Positions 1 through 7,987 of a stretch of DNA of 64,000 bases are shown here, one piece after another. The notes under the pieces are model-generated. The model did no database searches. It was not told the origin of the DNA and saw only the letters and a program-made list of their open reading frames with translations. The position numbers and the translations under genes were made by a program. Source of the stretch: G963665975 sp963665975. Lineage in GTDB: Bacteria; Bacteroidota; Rhodothermia; Rhodothermales; Bin80. The first letter of the stretch is position 1. The number at the start of each line of letters is the position of its first letter. The DNA lies in NCBI GenBank assembly GCA_963665975.1, contig OY762508.1, positions 2,232,001-2,296,000 of the forward strand. The letters run 5' to 3'.

Positions 1-41
1 GGGGACAGCCGCCGCCTTTCGTTCACCTCAATTTCGGGAGG

Positions 42-60
42 GTTTAACTTCCGGTTAAAC
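42..60. promoter_or_regulatory. Inverted repeat upstream of lipB
   Basis: GTTTAAC and GTTAAAC form a perfect 7-bp inverted repeat around TTCCG, about 35 nt before the lipB start. An AT-rich stretch, TAATTTTTG at 70-78, follows; it resembles a TAnnTTTG -7 box with one extra base. The repeat could be an operator or part of the lipB promoter. Only the symmetry is seen; its function is a guess. Confidence 0.25.
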
Positions 61-95
61 TTCGCGCAATAATTTTTGTGTGAGAGCACAGAGCC

Positions 96-893
96 ATGGT
101 TGCAGACAGACAACCGGTCGTTGCGTGCTGCCTGGAGCGGGTTGCCTATGGCCCTACATGGACTTTGCAACAGAAGCTACAAAACAGGCTTATTGAGGCA
201 AAACGGAAGCAGCCGCCGGAGCACCTGCCGCACGTACTGTTGCTCCTGGAGCATCCGCCGGTCTACACACTCGGAAAGAGCGGCGATGCGCGGAATATGC
301 TGCTGGACCAGGATGGCATGACGCGGCGTGGTGCACAGTTTCACCACATTGATCGAGGCGGTGATATCACCTTTCACGGTCCTGGCCAGGTCGTGGGGTA
401 TTTCCTGCTCGACCTGGACGGGTTCTATCGCGACTTGCACCGGTTTCTGCGTGCGTTGGAGGAGGTGGTTATCCGTACATGTGCGGACTACGGCCTGAAC
501 GCTACAAGGATAGCGGGCAGGACGGGAGTCTGGATCGGTTCCGATGCTGTCCCGGAACGCAAGATCTGCGCGTTTGGCATCCGCAGCAGCCGGTGGGTCA
601 CCATGCATGGAATGGCCTTTAACGTCAATACAGACTTGTCGTATTTCCAGCACATCATTCCTTGTGGCATCCAGGATCGAGGCGTAACATCGCTGGCTCG
701 CGAAATGGGCCTGTCGTGCGACATAGGTGAAGTTCTCGGTCAGCTGATCAGGCATGTCGAGTCCGTGTTTGAAGCAAACGCCACCGTACTGAAGGGCGAC
801 GCCGCATTCGAATACCTGGAGGATTTGACTGAAACCAGGGATCTGCGCCGCACGCTCAGTCCACAAGCGAAATGCGGCTCAGCCCGCGTGTAA
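96..893 (+). CDS. lipB: Lipoyl(octanoyl) transferase LipB
   Basis: LipB moves octanoyl groups from acyl carrier protein to the lipoyl domains of 2-oxoacid dehydrogenases and the glycine cleavage system, the first step of endogenous lipoate synthesis in the cytoplasm. The 265-residue product has the family signatures: EHPPVYTLG near residue 52, RGGDITFHGPGQ at 87-98, the catalytic Lys in KICAFGI (K156) and the acyl-accepting Cys in IIPCGI (C190). The tail after about residue 235 is longer than usual and not conserved. The start is the first ATG in frame with the conserved N-terminal strand; no strong Shine-Dalgarno is visible. No lipA is in the window. Family assignment is firm. Confidence 0.96.
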   Translation: MVADRQPVVACCLERVAYGPTWTLQQKLQNRLIEAKRKQPPEHLPHVLLLLEHPPVYTLGKSGDARNMLLDQDGMTRRGAQFHHIDRGGDITFHGPGQVVGYFLLDLDGFYRDLHRFLRALEEVVIRTCADYGLNATRIAGRTGVWIGSDAVPERKICAFGIRSSRWVTMHGMAFNVNTDLSYFQHIIPCGIQDRGVTSLAREMGLSCDIGEVLGQLIRHVESVFEANATVLKGDAAFEYLEDLTETRDLRRTLSPQAKCGSARV

Positions 894-912
894 CCAACCA
901 ACGAGCACATCC

Positions 913-1275
913 ATGGCATCCTTCGATCTGGAACAATTCGCCAAGAGCCTGATAGCCCAATCCATGTTCTGTGCCGCGGATGTGGGCGTATGGAGCATAG
1001 TGGGCTTGATCGATCCGGCGAGCCATCGAGAGCGGTATGTGGCTACACTGGAGCCATCAGAGGAAACCTATCTCATTGAGGAGGCAACAGTGTGGGAACC
1101 TCGGACCGACACTCCGGAGAATGATGCGATCGGATACAGGCTGGCTACCGATTTTGAGGAGCACGGCGTATACGATTCAGGAGAAGAAGCCGCCGAGGTT
1201 CTACTCGCGCTGGCGCGTGCGGAAGGGCTCGAACCGGCCATTATGCTGGTCTACGATCTCCCGGATGTGGATTAG
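913..1275 (+). CDS. Small acidic protein of unknown function
   Basis: A 120-residue acidic protein (many Glu and Asp, ending LVYDLPDVD) that starts 19 nt after lipB and is probably co-transcribed with it. It has no signal peptide, membrane segment or motif that I recognise. Codon choice looks like that of its neighbours, and the start follows a short spacer typical of an operon. Its last 35 nt overlap, tail to tail, the 3' end of the DUF423 gene on the other strand. It could be a small folded cytoplasmic protein; I do not assign a function. Confidence 0.7.
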   Translation: MASFDLEQFAKSLIAQSMFCAADVGVWSIVGLIDPASHRERYVATLEPSEETYLIEEATVWEPRTDTPENDAIGYRLATDFEEHGVYDSGEEAAEVLLALARAEGLEPAIMLVYDLPDVD

Positions 1276-1648
1276 GCCGGCTAGGTGCCAGGACGGCCCA
1301 TGCCAGCGCGGCCCAGCCTATGAGAAACAGTACGCCTCCGACAGGAATTACGGTGCCAAACAGCGATATGCCGGATAGCGCATACGCGTACATTGCGCCA
1401 GAAAACAGGACGATGCCCACGGCGAAGCAGATGCCTGCGACGAATACGGCCCGGCCCGGCCAGGTAGCGTATGCATAGGCGACCGCAAAGAGTGCGAGGG
1501 CGTGGACCAGGTGGTACAGCGTGCCGGTCTTGAATGCCTGCATCGGCTCGGGGTCCAGCGTAATGCTATGGGCACCGAAGGATCCAATGGCGACTGCCAG
1601 GAATGCGGCGATGGCGCCGAGCAGGAAAAATAGGCGTGGCATGTCCAT
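1241..1648 (-). CDS. DUF423 family small integral membrane protein
   Basis: A 135-residue hydrophobic protein with four predicted membrane helices. It matches the DUF423 (YgdD-like) pattern: an N-terminal helix followed by GSFGAHS, then TGTLYHLVHALALF with the conserved His pair, and a C-terminal GGVLFLIGWAALA helix. It would sit in the inner membrane; no biochemical role is established for the family. The start codon overlaps the stop of the upstream T9SS gene (TAATG at 1648-1650 read on the minus strand), which suggests translational coupling. Its 3' end overlaps the convergent acidic-protein gene by 35 nt. Confidence 0.9.
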   Translation of the reverse strand: MDMPRLFFLLGAIAAFLAVAIGSFGAHSITLDPEPMQAFKTGTLYHLVHALALFAVAYAYATWPGRAVFVAGICFAVGIVLFSGAMYAYALSGISLFGTVIPVGGVLFLIGWAALAWAVLAPSRPNPHPGDRRPA

Positions 1649-2583
1649 TAGTGTACTCGAATCAGCGGTTGGGTGCGGCGTGCGTGTGGCGTGCGAATTT
1701 CCAGGAAGTATAGCCCGCGTGCAAGGCCGTGGGCGTCAACGACAGTAGTGTGTGTTCCCGGCAGATGGTGGTCGTTGTGATGCATCTGCAACTGGCGTCC
1801 GAGCGCGTCGAAGAGCAAGACGATCACGGGCATTCTTTTCGGAATTGTATAACGGATGGTGATCGACCCGACGAATGGATTCGGAAACGCCCGCGCAATG
1901 TGCAATCCGGGAGTTGCGAGCATCTCCGCTACTGCCGTTCCAATTGCCGCGAGCATTGTGCAACGCGTGGTATAGATGTGATCCCCGCGATTTGATCCGT
2001 CGCCATCGGCAGCGTTACCGGCAGCATAGACGGTTAAATCCCGGGATTCGCCTTCCGGGGGAACCCAGTGCACCGACCACTCCTGCTGCGCAGCGCCACC
2101 CGCCCTGTGGGTGACATAGTGATCCGCGACCAGTTGTGTGATCGTAGAATCTATCAGTTCCAGTCTGCCCGCATGATCATGATAGTCGCCCGTTGTGCCG
2201 GCTGCCTTAACGGCAAACTGAAAGCCTAAGACTGCGCGTTTGGCTTCTTCCACGCATACCACGATGTCGAGCGGCATGCCAGGCGTATACTCGGGGGCCG
2301 CGATGATCTGTACGCTTCCGCCACCAGTATTGACCGCCCCATCGTCGTGGCACCCGGCGGAGGTACATGTCCGCTCGGTAAGCGTGCTGGATATTGGTGC
2401 GCCGGTGCTGGACCCGGGTGCGCCAATCTTGTGGGAGACGGCCGCCAGCGGACTTACTGTCAAGCTCCAGAGGAGCAGTCCAGTGATCAGAGGAAATCTG
2501 CGTTTCAGGCCGCGGACCCGACGTGACGGCGCGCTTGCGTCATGGCGCGGGATCGTGAACCTGGAAAACGATGGGCTGACCAT
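1648..2583 (-). CDS. T9SS cargo with choice-of-anchor V type domain
   Basis: A secreted protein of about 311 residues. A basic N-terminus is followed by a hydrophobic signal sequence (LITGLLLWSLTVSPLAA). The mature region begins like choice-of-anchor V domains, with a Cys-rich patch that here reads CTSAGCH (C-X4-CH rather than CXXCH). The C-terminus has a type A sorting domain for type IX secretion: AFPNPF, a beta-rich stretch with LLFDALGRQL, and LARGLYFLEIRT. The protein is therefore expected on the cell surface or released. The ATG at 2583 overlaps the preceding lipoprotein gene by 44 nt; a GTG at 2517 would remove the overlap and give a more standard signal peptide. The heme-like motif is seen; heme binding is not shown. 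Confidence 0.82.
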   Translation of the reverse strand: MVSPSFSRFTIPRHDASAPSRRVRGLKRRFPLITGLLLWSLTVSPLAAVSHKIGAPGSSTGAPISSTLTERTCTSAGCHDDGAVNTGGGSVQIIAAPEYTPGMPLDIVVCVEEAKRAVLGFQFAVKAAGTTGDYHDHAGRLELIDSTITQLVADHYVTHRAGGAAQQEWSVHWVPPEGESRDLTVYAAGNAADGDGSNRGDHIYTTRCTMLAAIGTAVAEMLATPGLHIARAFPNPFVGSITIRYTIPKRMPVIVLLFDALGRQLQMHHNDHHLPGTHTTVVDAHGLARGLYFLEIRTPHARRTQPLIRVH

Positions 2584-3028
2584 TGAGCTTCATGGTGTAG
2601 TTCCCCGCGGTAAAAAGGCCATTAAGCATGACATAGAGGCGGTATGGTCGCCGAACGCTGGCGCAGATGACTTCCTGTGGCCGCCGCATGGTAAGATTGG
2701 CCGTGACAATGTTGCCCGTGCGTTCCTGTTCGAAGGCGTGCAACTGCAGGCACCCGTCGGGAAATGCGCCCTTGATGAGTACTTCCACCGGGACTTCTTT
2801 TATTCCGGCCTCAAAGGGAGCAGGGCGCACAACGACTGAATCAAAAATAGCAGGGTAATAGGAAAACGTTGTTGTCTCTGGCTCAGGCGCAATGTCAACC
2901 GTGCGTCGTCCATCAGGTGCCTCTCCTTCGTAACGATGCCCAAACTGCTGATCTGGCTCGGTCTCCTGCGCTTGCCTCGGACCGGTGCAGCTTGCCAGTA
3001 CCAACACAACACAGATCCAACGAGACAT
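2540..3028 (-). CDS. Hypothetical lipoprotein
   Basis: A 162-residue protein with a short lipoprotein signal ending in LVLASC, where Cys would be acylated (about residue 13). The mature part is acidic at first and then beta-rich (FDSVVVRPAPFEAG, VLIKGAFPDGC, YRLYVMLNGLFTAGNYTMKLNG), suggesting a compact beta-sandwich in the periplasm or on the outer membrane. I do not recognise the family. The ATG at 3028 is chosen because it gives the lipobox and lies 1 nt after the rsfS stop; a longer reading frame upstream lies wholly inside rsfS. It probably shares a transcript with rsfS and the T9SS cargo gene. Confidence 0.75.
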   Translation of the reverse strand: MSRWICVVLVLASCTGPRQAQETEPDQQFGHRYEGEAPDGRRTVDIAPEPETTTFSYYPAIFDSVVVRPAPFEAGIKEVPVEVLIKGAFPDGCLQLHAFEQERTGNIVTANLTMRRPQEVICASVRRPYRLYVMLNGLFTAGNYTMKLNGQPIVFQVHDPAP

Positions 3029-3029
3029 A

Positions 3030-3491
3030 TTACCGGGGGACGGAAATGCTTGGAAGTAGAGCCAGGGCATCGGCGGCTGAGCCGTTCGGTGGGACACGTG
3101 CCACGGGGGCATCGCTCCACAGGCGCTCCAGATCATAGAAGGCCCGCCGTTCCGGGCTGAATACATGCACCACCAGATCCACGTAGTCGAGCAGCACCCA
3201 CTGGCGGTGTTGTTCGCCTTCCCTGTGCCATGGCCGCTCCTGGCACGCGTACCGGATACGCTCTTCGATATGCTCACAGATTGCCTTGACCTGGATATCC
3301 GAGGCGCCACTGCAGATCACAAAATAATCTGCCACGCCGCTCACGGCTCGCATGTCGATAATGACAACATCGTCCGCCTTCTTGTCAAGCGCTGCATCGA
3401 CCGCATGACGAGTTAGCGCGTCTGCCGGCGTAGAGGAATGGCGCCGCTTTGCGGTCTTGTCTTCGGCGACGGGATGATTGCTCGTGTCCAT
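3030..3491 (-). CDS. rsfS: Ribosomal silencing factor RsfS
   Basis: RsfS binds ribosomal protein L14 and blocks joining of the 30S and 50S subunits when nutrients are scarce. The 153-residue product has an N-terminal extension of about 25 polar residues. The DUF143/RsfS core follows: ALDKKADDVVIIDMRAVSG, VADYFVICSGASDIQVKAI, and WVLLDYVDLVVHVFSPERRAFYDLERLW. The gene lies downstream of a LytR C-terminal-domain gene on the same strand, an arrangement I associate with this phylum. Spacing to its neighbours is short (26 nt from the LytR_C stop, 1 nt to the lipoprotein), so one operon is likely. Confidence 0.95.
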   Translation of the reverse strand: MDTSNHPVAEDKTAKRRHSSTPADALTRHAVDAALDKKADDVVIIDMRAVSGVADYFVICSGASDIQVKAICEHIEERIRYACQERPWHREGEQHRQWVLLDYVDLVVHVFSPERRAFYDLERLWSDAPVARVPPNGSAADALALLPSISVPR

Positions 3492-3517
3492 AGGCGCACT
3501 GGCGAGCCCGGTTACTT

Positions 3518-3997
3518 CTACTTGGGAAGAGGCTCCTTACTTGTCTCTGGATCGGAAAACGGCTGGAATTGGGCGTAGTCCTTGCCAATGATCACGGATG
3601 CATCCAGAAAGTAGTCCTGTCGAATATCTTGTCGGACACGACCTTCTGGAAGGCCGAGGCTCGTGGCGATTCGCTTGGCAATCTCCAGATTGCCAAGGCG
3701 GTCTATGACGATGGTTTCCGGTTCGTCAAAGGACGCGTGATTACCGACTTCCACGACGTCATACCCTTTAGAGATGAGATAGTGGCGCATATCCTTTGCG
3801 AGCCCGCTGACGCCTACCCCATTACGAACATCGACCTGAAATATTTGGCCGTCCAGCGGGTCTGGAGCTTCTACCGGGGTTACTCCTACAATTTGCGGCA
3901 GCACTGTGCCCTTGAGTAGCGCATAGAGCAGCCAAACCACAACGCCCCCGAGTCCTGCCAGGGAAAGGTTGAGTCCTATCTTGCCAATGCGCCCCAT
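3518..3997 (-). CDS. LytR C-terminal domain membrane protein
   Basis: A 159-residue protein with one N-terminal membrane segment (LAGLGGVVVWLLYALLKGTV, about residues 11-30) and an extracytoplasmic LytR_C domain. The domain is seen as IFQVDVRNGVGVSGLAKDMRHYL, then KGYDVVEVGN, then the late TIVIDRLGNLEIAKRIA and a DASVIIGKDY strand. The family is linked to cell-envelope assembly, but this stand-alone form lacks the catalytic LytR-CpsA-Psr domain, so it is not a phosphotransferase. The ATG at 3997 gives MGRIGKIG and is preferred over one nine codons upstream. It is likely the first gene of the rsfS operon. Confidence 0.85.
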   Translation of the reverse strand: MGRIGKIGLNLSLAGLGGVVVWLLYALLKGTVLPQIVGVTPVEAPDPLDGQIFQVDVRNGVGVSGLAKDMRHYLISKGYDVVEVGNHASFDEPETIVIDRLGNLEIAKRIATSLGLPEGRVRQDIRQDYFLDASVIIGKDYAQFQPFSDPETSKEPLPK

Positions 3998-4068
3998 AAA
4001 TTCGTCATTAGTGCAACAGGGCACGACACCGCACGGACGTGTCGCGCTGTACAGCGACGAACCGGGGC

Positions 4069-4614
4069 CTAGCGCCAGAACAGATTGCGGGAGTGGCCGC
4101 CGAATCCGGCTTCAAGATACATGTCACGGCCGTAGCCATAGCCATAACGACCGGGTCCGTAGGGATTCATATACGACCCGTACGGGTTCTGACGCACCTG
4201 CAAATGCAGTTGGAATTTCTTTGAGGGACGCCACGCAATGTCGGCGTTGCGCAGGAAGACTTTCGGCTTGTTGTCCTGGAAGCCGAGCGCCGTGGCGGCT
4301 TTATGGACAGGAGAATATGCGACGCTGACATCCACGCGGGCGGCCAATTTTTCGTTGAACTGCCAGGCCAGCGAGTTCGTATACATCCCCATCGAATAGC
4401 CCCGGCCACCGAACGAGCCAGCTGACATTTCGAAGGAATGGCTCATCTGGAATACGGACGGGTGGAATATCTTGTTGAGCACAGACCCCGCAGCGCCGGT
4501 GGCATTATACAGTCGGGACGATGCAGGAGCACCGGGTACGGTCTCCCGGAATTGGGCACTGGCCGGCAAGGCCAGGGTCACCATCAGGACAATCAACGCT
4601 AGCGTCGTGCGCAT
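4069..4614 (-). CDS. Exported outer-membrane-associated protein, unknown function
   Basis: A 181-residue exported protein. The signal peptide is MRTTLALIVLMVTLALPASA with cleavage before QFRET. The mature part has short amphipathic strands (SHSFEMSAGSFGG, LAWQFNEKLAARVDVSVAY, KFQLHLQVRQ) and a Gly/Tyr/Pro-rich tail (YGPGRYGYGYGRD), ending in Trp-Arg. It looks like a small outer-membrane beta protein, but I do not recognise a family. The ATG at 4614 is chosen for its ideal signal peptide; an upstream ATG at 4665 would bury the signal. It is encoded 71 nt upstream of the LytR_C gene and may head the same transcript. Confidence 0.75.
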   Translation of the reverse strand: MRTTLALIVLMVTLALPASAQFRETVPGAPASSRLYNATGAAGSVLNKIFHPSVFQMSHSFEMSAGSFGGRGYSMGMYTNSLAWQFNEKLAARVDVSVAYSPVHKAATALGFQDNKPKVFLRNADIAWRPSKKFQLHLQVRQNPYGSYMNPYGPGRYGYGYGRDMYLEAGFGGHSRNLFWR

Positions 4615-4711
4615 GGGACTCTGGGATAATAACGTCAGTGAGAGAACAGTATAGAACGAGGCCAATCCATAATCAAGCCCATACGATGCGGAGGCCGGAT
4701 TGTTCTCTGTC

Positions 4712-4739
4712 TTGTCATCCCTGGTACGCCTTATCTTTG
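4712..4739 (+). promoter_or_regulatory. Bacteroidota-type promoter for chorismate mutase and mltG
   Basis: TTG at 4712-4714 and TATCTTTG at 4732-4739 are separated by 17 nt. TATCTTTG matches the Bacteroidota -7 consensus TAnnTTTG exactly and TTG matches the -33 box. The element lies 42 nt upstream of the chorismate mutase ATG, a plausible distance for a short 5' leader. It is the best promoter match I found in the window. Confidence 0.6.
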
Positions 4740-4781
4740 CATGCGCGGTGTAACTTAGAGGTCAAATCCTGGAGAACGTCT

Positions 4782-5129
4782 ATGCGCAGTGAATCGTTAC
4801 GCAGTGTGTTGGATAGTTTTGAGGAACGTCCTCTTTCGGTTCCCGAGGCGCCATCGGAGGCAGACCTCAAGCAGTGGCGGGACCATATCGACGAGATTGA
4901 CCGGATACTCTTGCATTTGATTAACGAGCGGTCACGCTCCGCTAATGCGATCGGGCAGATCAAGCAGCATCTGGACTTGCCGATTTACGCGCCGCGGCGC
5001 GAGCAGGCCGTAATCGAGAACGTGCTCTCCGCCAACCAAGGGCCACTTTCCAATGAGGCGGTACGGAGAACTTTCGAGCGCCTGATTGACGAGACCCGGT
5101 CTCTTGAGCGGCAGAAATATCAGAAGTAG
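4782..5129 (+). CDS. Chorismate mutase, AroQ class
   Basis: Chorismate mutase converts chorismate to prephenate, the branch-point step toward Phe and Tyr. The 115-residue product is a stand-alone AroQ domain: LKQWRDHIDEIDRILLHLINER, then ANAIGQIKQHLDLPIYAPRRE, then EAVRRTFERLIDETRSLE. The catalytic Arg and Lys positions of the family are visible in these helices. The first 30 residues are a non-conserved extension. The ATG at 4782 has GGAG about 7 nt upstream and a consensus promoter before that. It is followed by mltG and is not next to other aromatic genes, although aroK lies 27 kb away. Confidence 0.9.
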   Translation: MRSESLRSVLDSFEERPLSVPEAPSEADLKQWRDHIDEIDRILLHLINERSRSANAIGQIKQHLDLPIYAPRREQAVIENVLSANQGPLSNEAVRRTFERLIDETRSLERQKYQK

Positions 5130-5193
5130 TTCAGGAACCAGGCGTCCCGCGACGCTTTGGGGGGCACAATTTCGGGCAAGCTCACAGGAAACG

Positions 5194-6243
5194 ATGCGCA
5201 AGAGGTTACGCTGGGTTGTGGTGGCAGGAATATTCGCGGTTACCCTCGTGGGACTCGGCATCGGGGGCATGGCCATCATGTTTCGTGTCAATACGCCCGC
5301 GTACGAGGGGGTGCGGAGCGTGAAGATCCCGTACGAGGCAGGGTTCGAAGCCGTGTTGGATTCGCTGGAGGCGGCCGGTGTTTTACGCTCTCGCACATCG
5401 TTTGCGCGTGCGGCGCGATTGACAGGGTGGGCGGATCAAATCAAGGCCGGGCAGTACTCCATACCCAGTGGTCAATCGAATTACGCACTGTTGGAAAAGC
5501 TGCGCAAGGGGTTACAAGATCAGGTGCGCGTGAGGATCCCGGCCGGGTCGCATCCTGCAGCGATAGCGGCATCTGCCGCGAGCGATATGGCCTTTGACGC
5601 TGAGGCGTTTCTGGAGGCGCTGAAAGATTCGGCGCTTGCGGCGGAGTTAGGCACCGACACGCTACACTTGTTCAGCTATATGCTGCCCGAAACATATTTC
5701 TTCTACTGGCTGACCGATGCACCGTCGGTCATCCGTCGTATCAAGCGGGCGGCAGATGCGGAGATTGAACAACACGTCCGTGTGGAGGCGCTGGATGCAG
5801 AGACGGTGCTCAGCGTGGCGGCAATCGTCGAATGGGAAACCGGCATGGAGCAGGAAAAGGACACCATTGCGGGCATATATCTGAACCGGCTTAATAGAGG
5901 ATGGCCCTTACAGGCAGACCCTACGGTGCAGTTCGGTTTGTTGGAGCGCGAGGGTCGCAAGCGTCGTCTTCTGACACGCGATTACGAGCTCGACCATCCC
6001 TACAATACGTATCAGTTTCCGGGTCTGCCTCCCGGACCTGTTACGAATCCGTCAGCCTCTTCGCTTGAGGCTGTGGCGCGTGCCCATCAGATGCAGCACG
6101 ACTACATGTATCTGGTTGCCAAGCCGGGTGGGGGGCATGCCTTTAACACTTCTCTCTCCGGCCATCTCCGCGATGCCAACCGGTTCCATCACTACAGTCG
6201 ACGGTTGCGACAGGAGCGCGCCCGTGAGGCTGCCTCACAATAG
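5194..6243 (+). CDS. mltG: Endolytic transglycosylase MltG
   Basis: MltG cleaves nascent peptidoglycan strands at the inner membrane and so sets glycan chain length. The 349-residue protein starts with a positive patch and one membrane helix (about residues 5-30), then the YceG/LysM-like segment (FEAVLDSLEAAGVLRS, IKAGQYSIPSGQS) and the catalytic region. The essential Glu lies in SVAAIVEWETGMEQEKDTIAGIYLNRL. Downstream landmarks are LQADPTVQFGL, PYNTYQFPGLPPGPVTNPS and FNTSLSGHL, all typical. The ATG at 5194 has AGGAA just upstream and gives the membrane helix at the right place. It follows the chorismate mutase gene after 64 nt and probably shares its promoter. Confidence 0.95.
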   Translation: MRKRLRWVVVAGIFAVTLVGLGIGGMAIMFRVNTPAYEGVRSVKIPYEAGFEAVLDSLEAAGVLRSRTSFARAARLTGWADQIKAGQYSIPSGQSNYALLEKLRKGLQDQVRVRIPAGSHPAAIAASAASDMAFDAEAFLEALKDSALAAELGTDTLHLFSYMLPETYFFYWLTDAPSVIRRIKRAADAEIEQHVRVEALDAETVLSVAAIVEWETGMEQEKDTIAGIYLNRLNRGWPLQADPTVQFGLLEREGRKRRLLTRDYELDHPYNTYQFPGLPPGPVTNPSASSLEAVARAHQMQHDYMYLVAKPGGGHAFNTSLSGHLRDANRFHHYSRRLRQERAREAASQ

Positions 6244-6259
6244 AATCATTCCGCCTGCG

Positions 6260-7867
6260 CTAGAACCAATAGGTAGCCCCGAGCACCACATGGTCCTGCG
6301 TGATGCGTTCATCTATCTGAAGTCCGGCGTCTTGGCGGGGCCCTGCGTCATCTTCCGGATAGGCATGATAGGCGGAATCGAATTGCGTGCCTATCCAGCC
6401 CACATCGATTCTAAACCGTCTGCTAATGTTATAGCCCAGGCCCGCTGTGTAGTAAAGCCGGTCCCTGTCCATCAAGGACCCATCGCTTCTCCGTGGGGCT
6501 GTCTTGCGGGGGTCCTGCTTAAGGGCTGCGCCACCGCGTAGTTCGAACGCGCCCAGCCGCACTTCCGCGGCTACACGCGGGTTAATGGTCCCCGTATAAT
6601 TTTCATCGATGCCACGGTTAAGGTCATCGAAGAACGCCTGGTCCGTCTTGGCCTCGAAGCGCATCTGGCTCCATGATACAAATTCAGCATCTGCGAGCAG
6701 CGTGAGCATGCCCGATTCATACTGGAGTCCGGCGCTTACCCGCCAGGGGGTCAGGATTTCGTAGTCGTAAAAGCCATTGCCGATGTCATCATCGCGGCCT
6801 CCATACTCCAGGGTGGCGCCATCATCAAAACGAGTAAAATACCGGGTTCGGAAGGTTTCTTCGATGGTATAGACGGTAGGAGTCTCGATCGTAAGCCCGA
6901 GGCGCAGGTTGCTGGAGAGGCCTGCCGACAGGCCGGCTCGCACGTTGACACCTGCGAGGATGCTCTGCAGCGATTGCCGGTAGGAGAGATGATCGAAGCC
7001 CTCAAGGAGCCTCCCACTATCCAGCAATACGCTATAGTCATCCGCCGTATGCAGATTGCCGGTGTCATCTTCCCTGAACGTGCTATTGAAGTCATACCGA
7101 CCGAAAGGTATGTTAATCGAGACTCCCGTCATCACGTTGCGGGCAATCTCGATGGCGGCGCCGAAGCTGATTTCGTGTACCGTACCCTCCTGCAGGATCT
7201 TTCCAGACTGATCTATCGGCTGTCCCGGCACGACGGCTTCCAGGAATGGGTACGCGTTCGGGTTGCTCTGAAGCAATTCGGGGTAGAATTCGACAAGGCC
7301 GGCATTGAAGGCGGCGTAGGGCAAGTCATCCAGCGTGTCGAGTTCGTCACCGCTTAGGCTGTATTCGCCATCGAAGGGCAGAAAAGACGTGGTGATTGTG
7401 CTGGACGAATTCGTACCATAAAAGTCGAGCTCCTGATTGAAGCTGTGGACCTGATTGAACGCTACAGCGGCTACGAATGAGCCTCTACGGGTGGGCGCAC
7501 GGTATACATAGGCCATGTTTCCCAGGCTAGCGTTGGCGATTACCACTTGCATGTTGTTGGGTGTAAAGCCCGATATGCTGGAGGATGCCCTATCAGCCGT
7601 GATTCCAGTATTAAATGCACCGGAAAAGGATGAGGCCTGTATCCAGCCCAACCCTGCGGGGTTGGCCAACAGTGCCGCGTAATCAGCAATCCCGGAGGCG
7701 CCCGCACCCGCGAGCCCTGTCATCCGTGTTCCGGTGGCCGGGAGACGGTCTGTGAATCGAAATGCATCATCGATAGATTGCGCGGAAGCGATCTGCACGG
7801 ATCCCAAGAGGAGCAGCGCGAACGTCACATAATACCATCCGGCTCGCGAGAGAGCAGTACGTGTCAT
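6260..7867 (-). CDS. FadL/OmpP1-family outer membrane protein
   Basis: A 535-residue outer-membrane beta-barrel of the FadL/TodX type, which carries hydrophobic compounds such as fatty acids across the outer membrane. A signal peptide ends in ASAQS. The N-terminal plug-like region contains the family hallmark of an ATG-like opening followed by NPAGL (GIADYAALLANPAGLGW). Alternating beta strands follow and the chain ends in Phe (LGATYWF), as barrel proteins do. The gene ends 16 nt from mltG in convergent orientation. No fatty-acid genes are next to it, so the actual substrate is open. Confidence 0.82.
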   Translation of the reverse strand: MTRTALSRAGWYYVTFALLLLGSVQIASAQSIDDAFRFTDRLPATGTRMTGLAGAGASGIADYAALLANPAGLGWIQASSFSGAFNTGITADRASSSISGFTPNNMQVVIANASLGNMAYVYRAPTRRGSFVAAVAFNQVHSFNQELDFYGTNSSSTITTSFLPFDGEYSLSGDELDTLDDLPYAAFNAGLVEFYPELLQSNPNAYPFLEAVVPGQPIDQSGKILQEGTVHEISFGAAIEIARNVMTGVSINIPFGRYDFNSTFREDDTGNLHTADDYSVLLDSGRLLEGFDHLSYRQSLQSILAGVNVRAGLSAGLSSNLRLGLTIETPTVYTIEETFRTRYFTRFDDGATLEYGGRDDDIGNGFYDYEILTPWRVSAGLQYESGMLTLLADAEFVSWSQMRFEAKTDQAFFDDLNRGIDENYTGTINPRVAAEVRLGAFELRGGAALKQDPRKTAPRRSDGSLMDRDRLYYTAGLGYNISRRFRIDVGWIGTQFDSAYHAYPEDDAGPRQDAGLQIDERITQDHVVLGATYWF

Positions 7868-7987
7868 GGCATCAGATCTTGTTTATATACAGTATTTTGA
7901 CTCCTACTTGCGTATAAATGACTGGGCCAGCAACAGCCCGCGTGTGGGGATACGCAGGTATTCGGACAGGTGAGGACGACGTTCGGA

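Noticed and set aside
177..866. 229-codon frame antisense to lipB
   Set aside because: It lies fully opposite a confidently identified gene and has no family features; high GC at third positions explains it.
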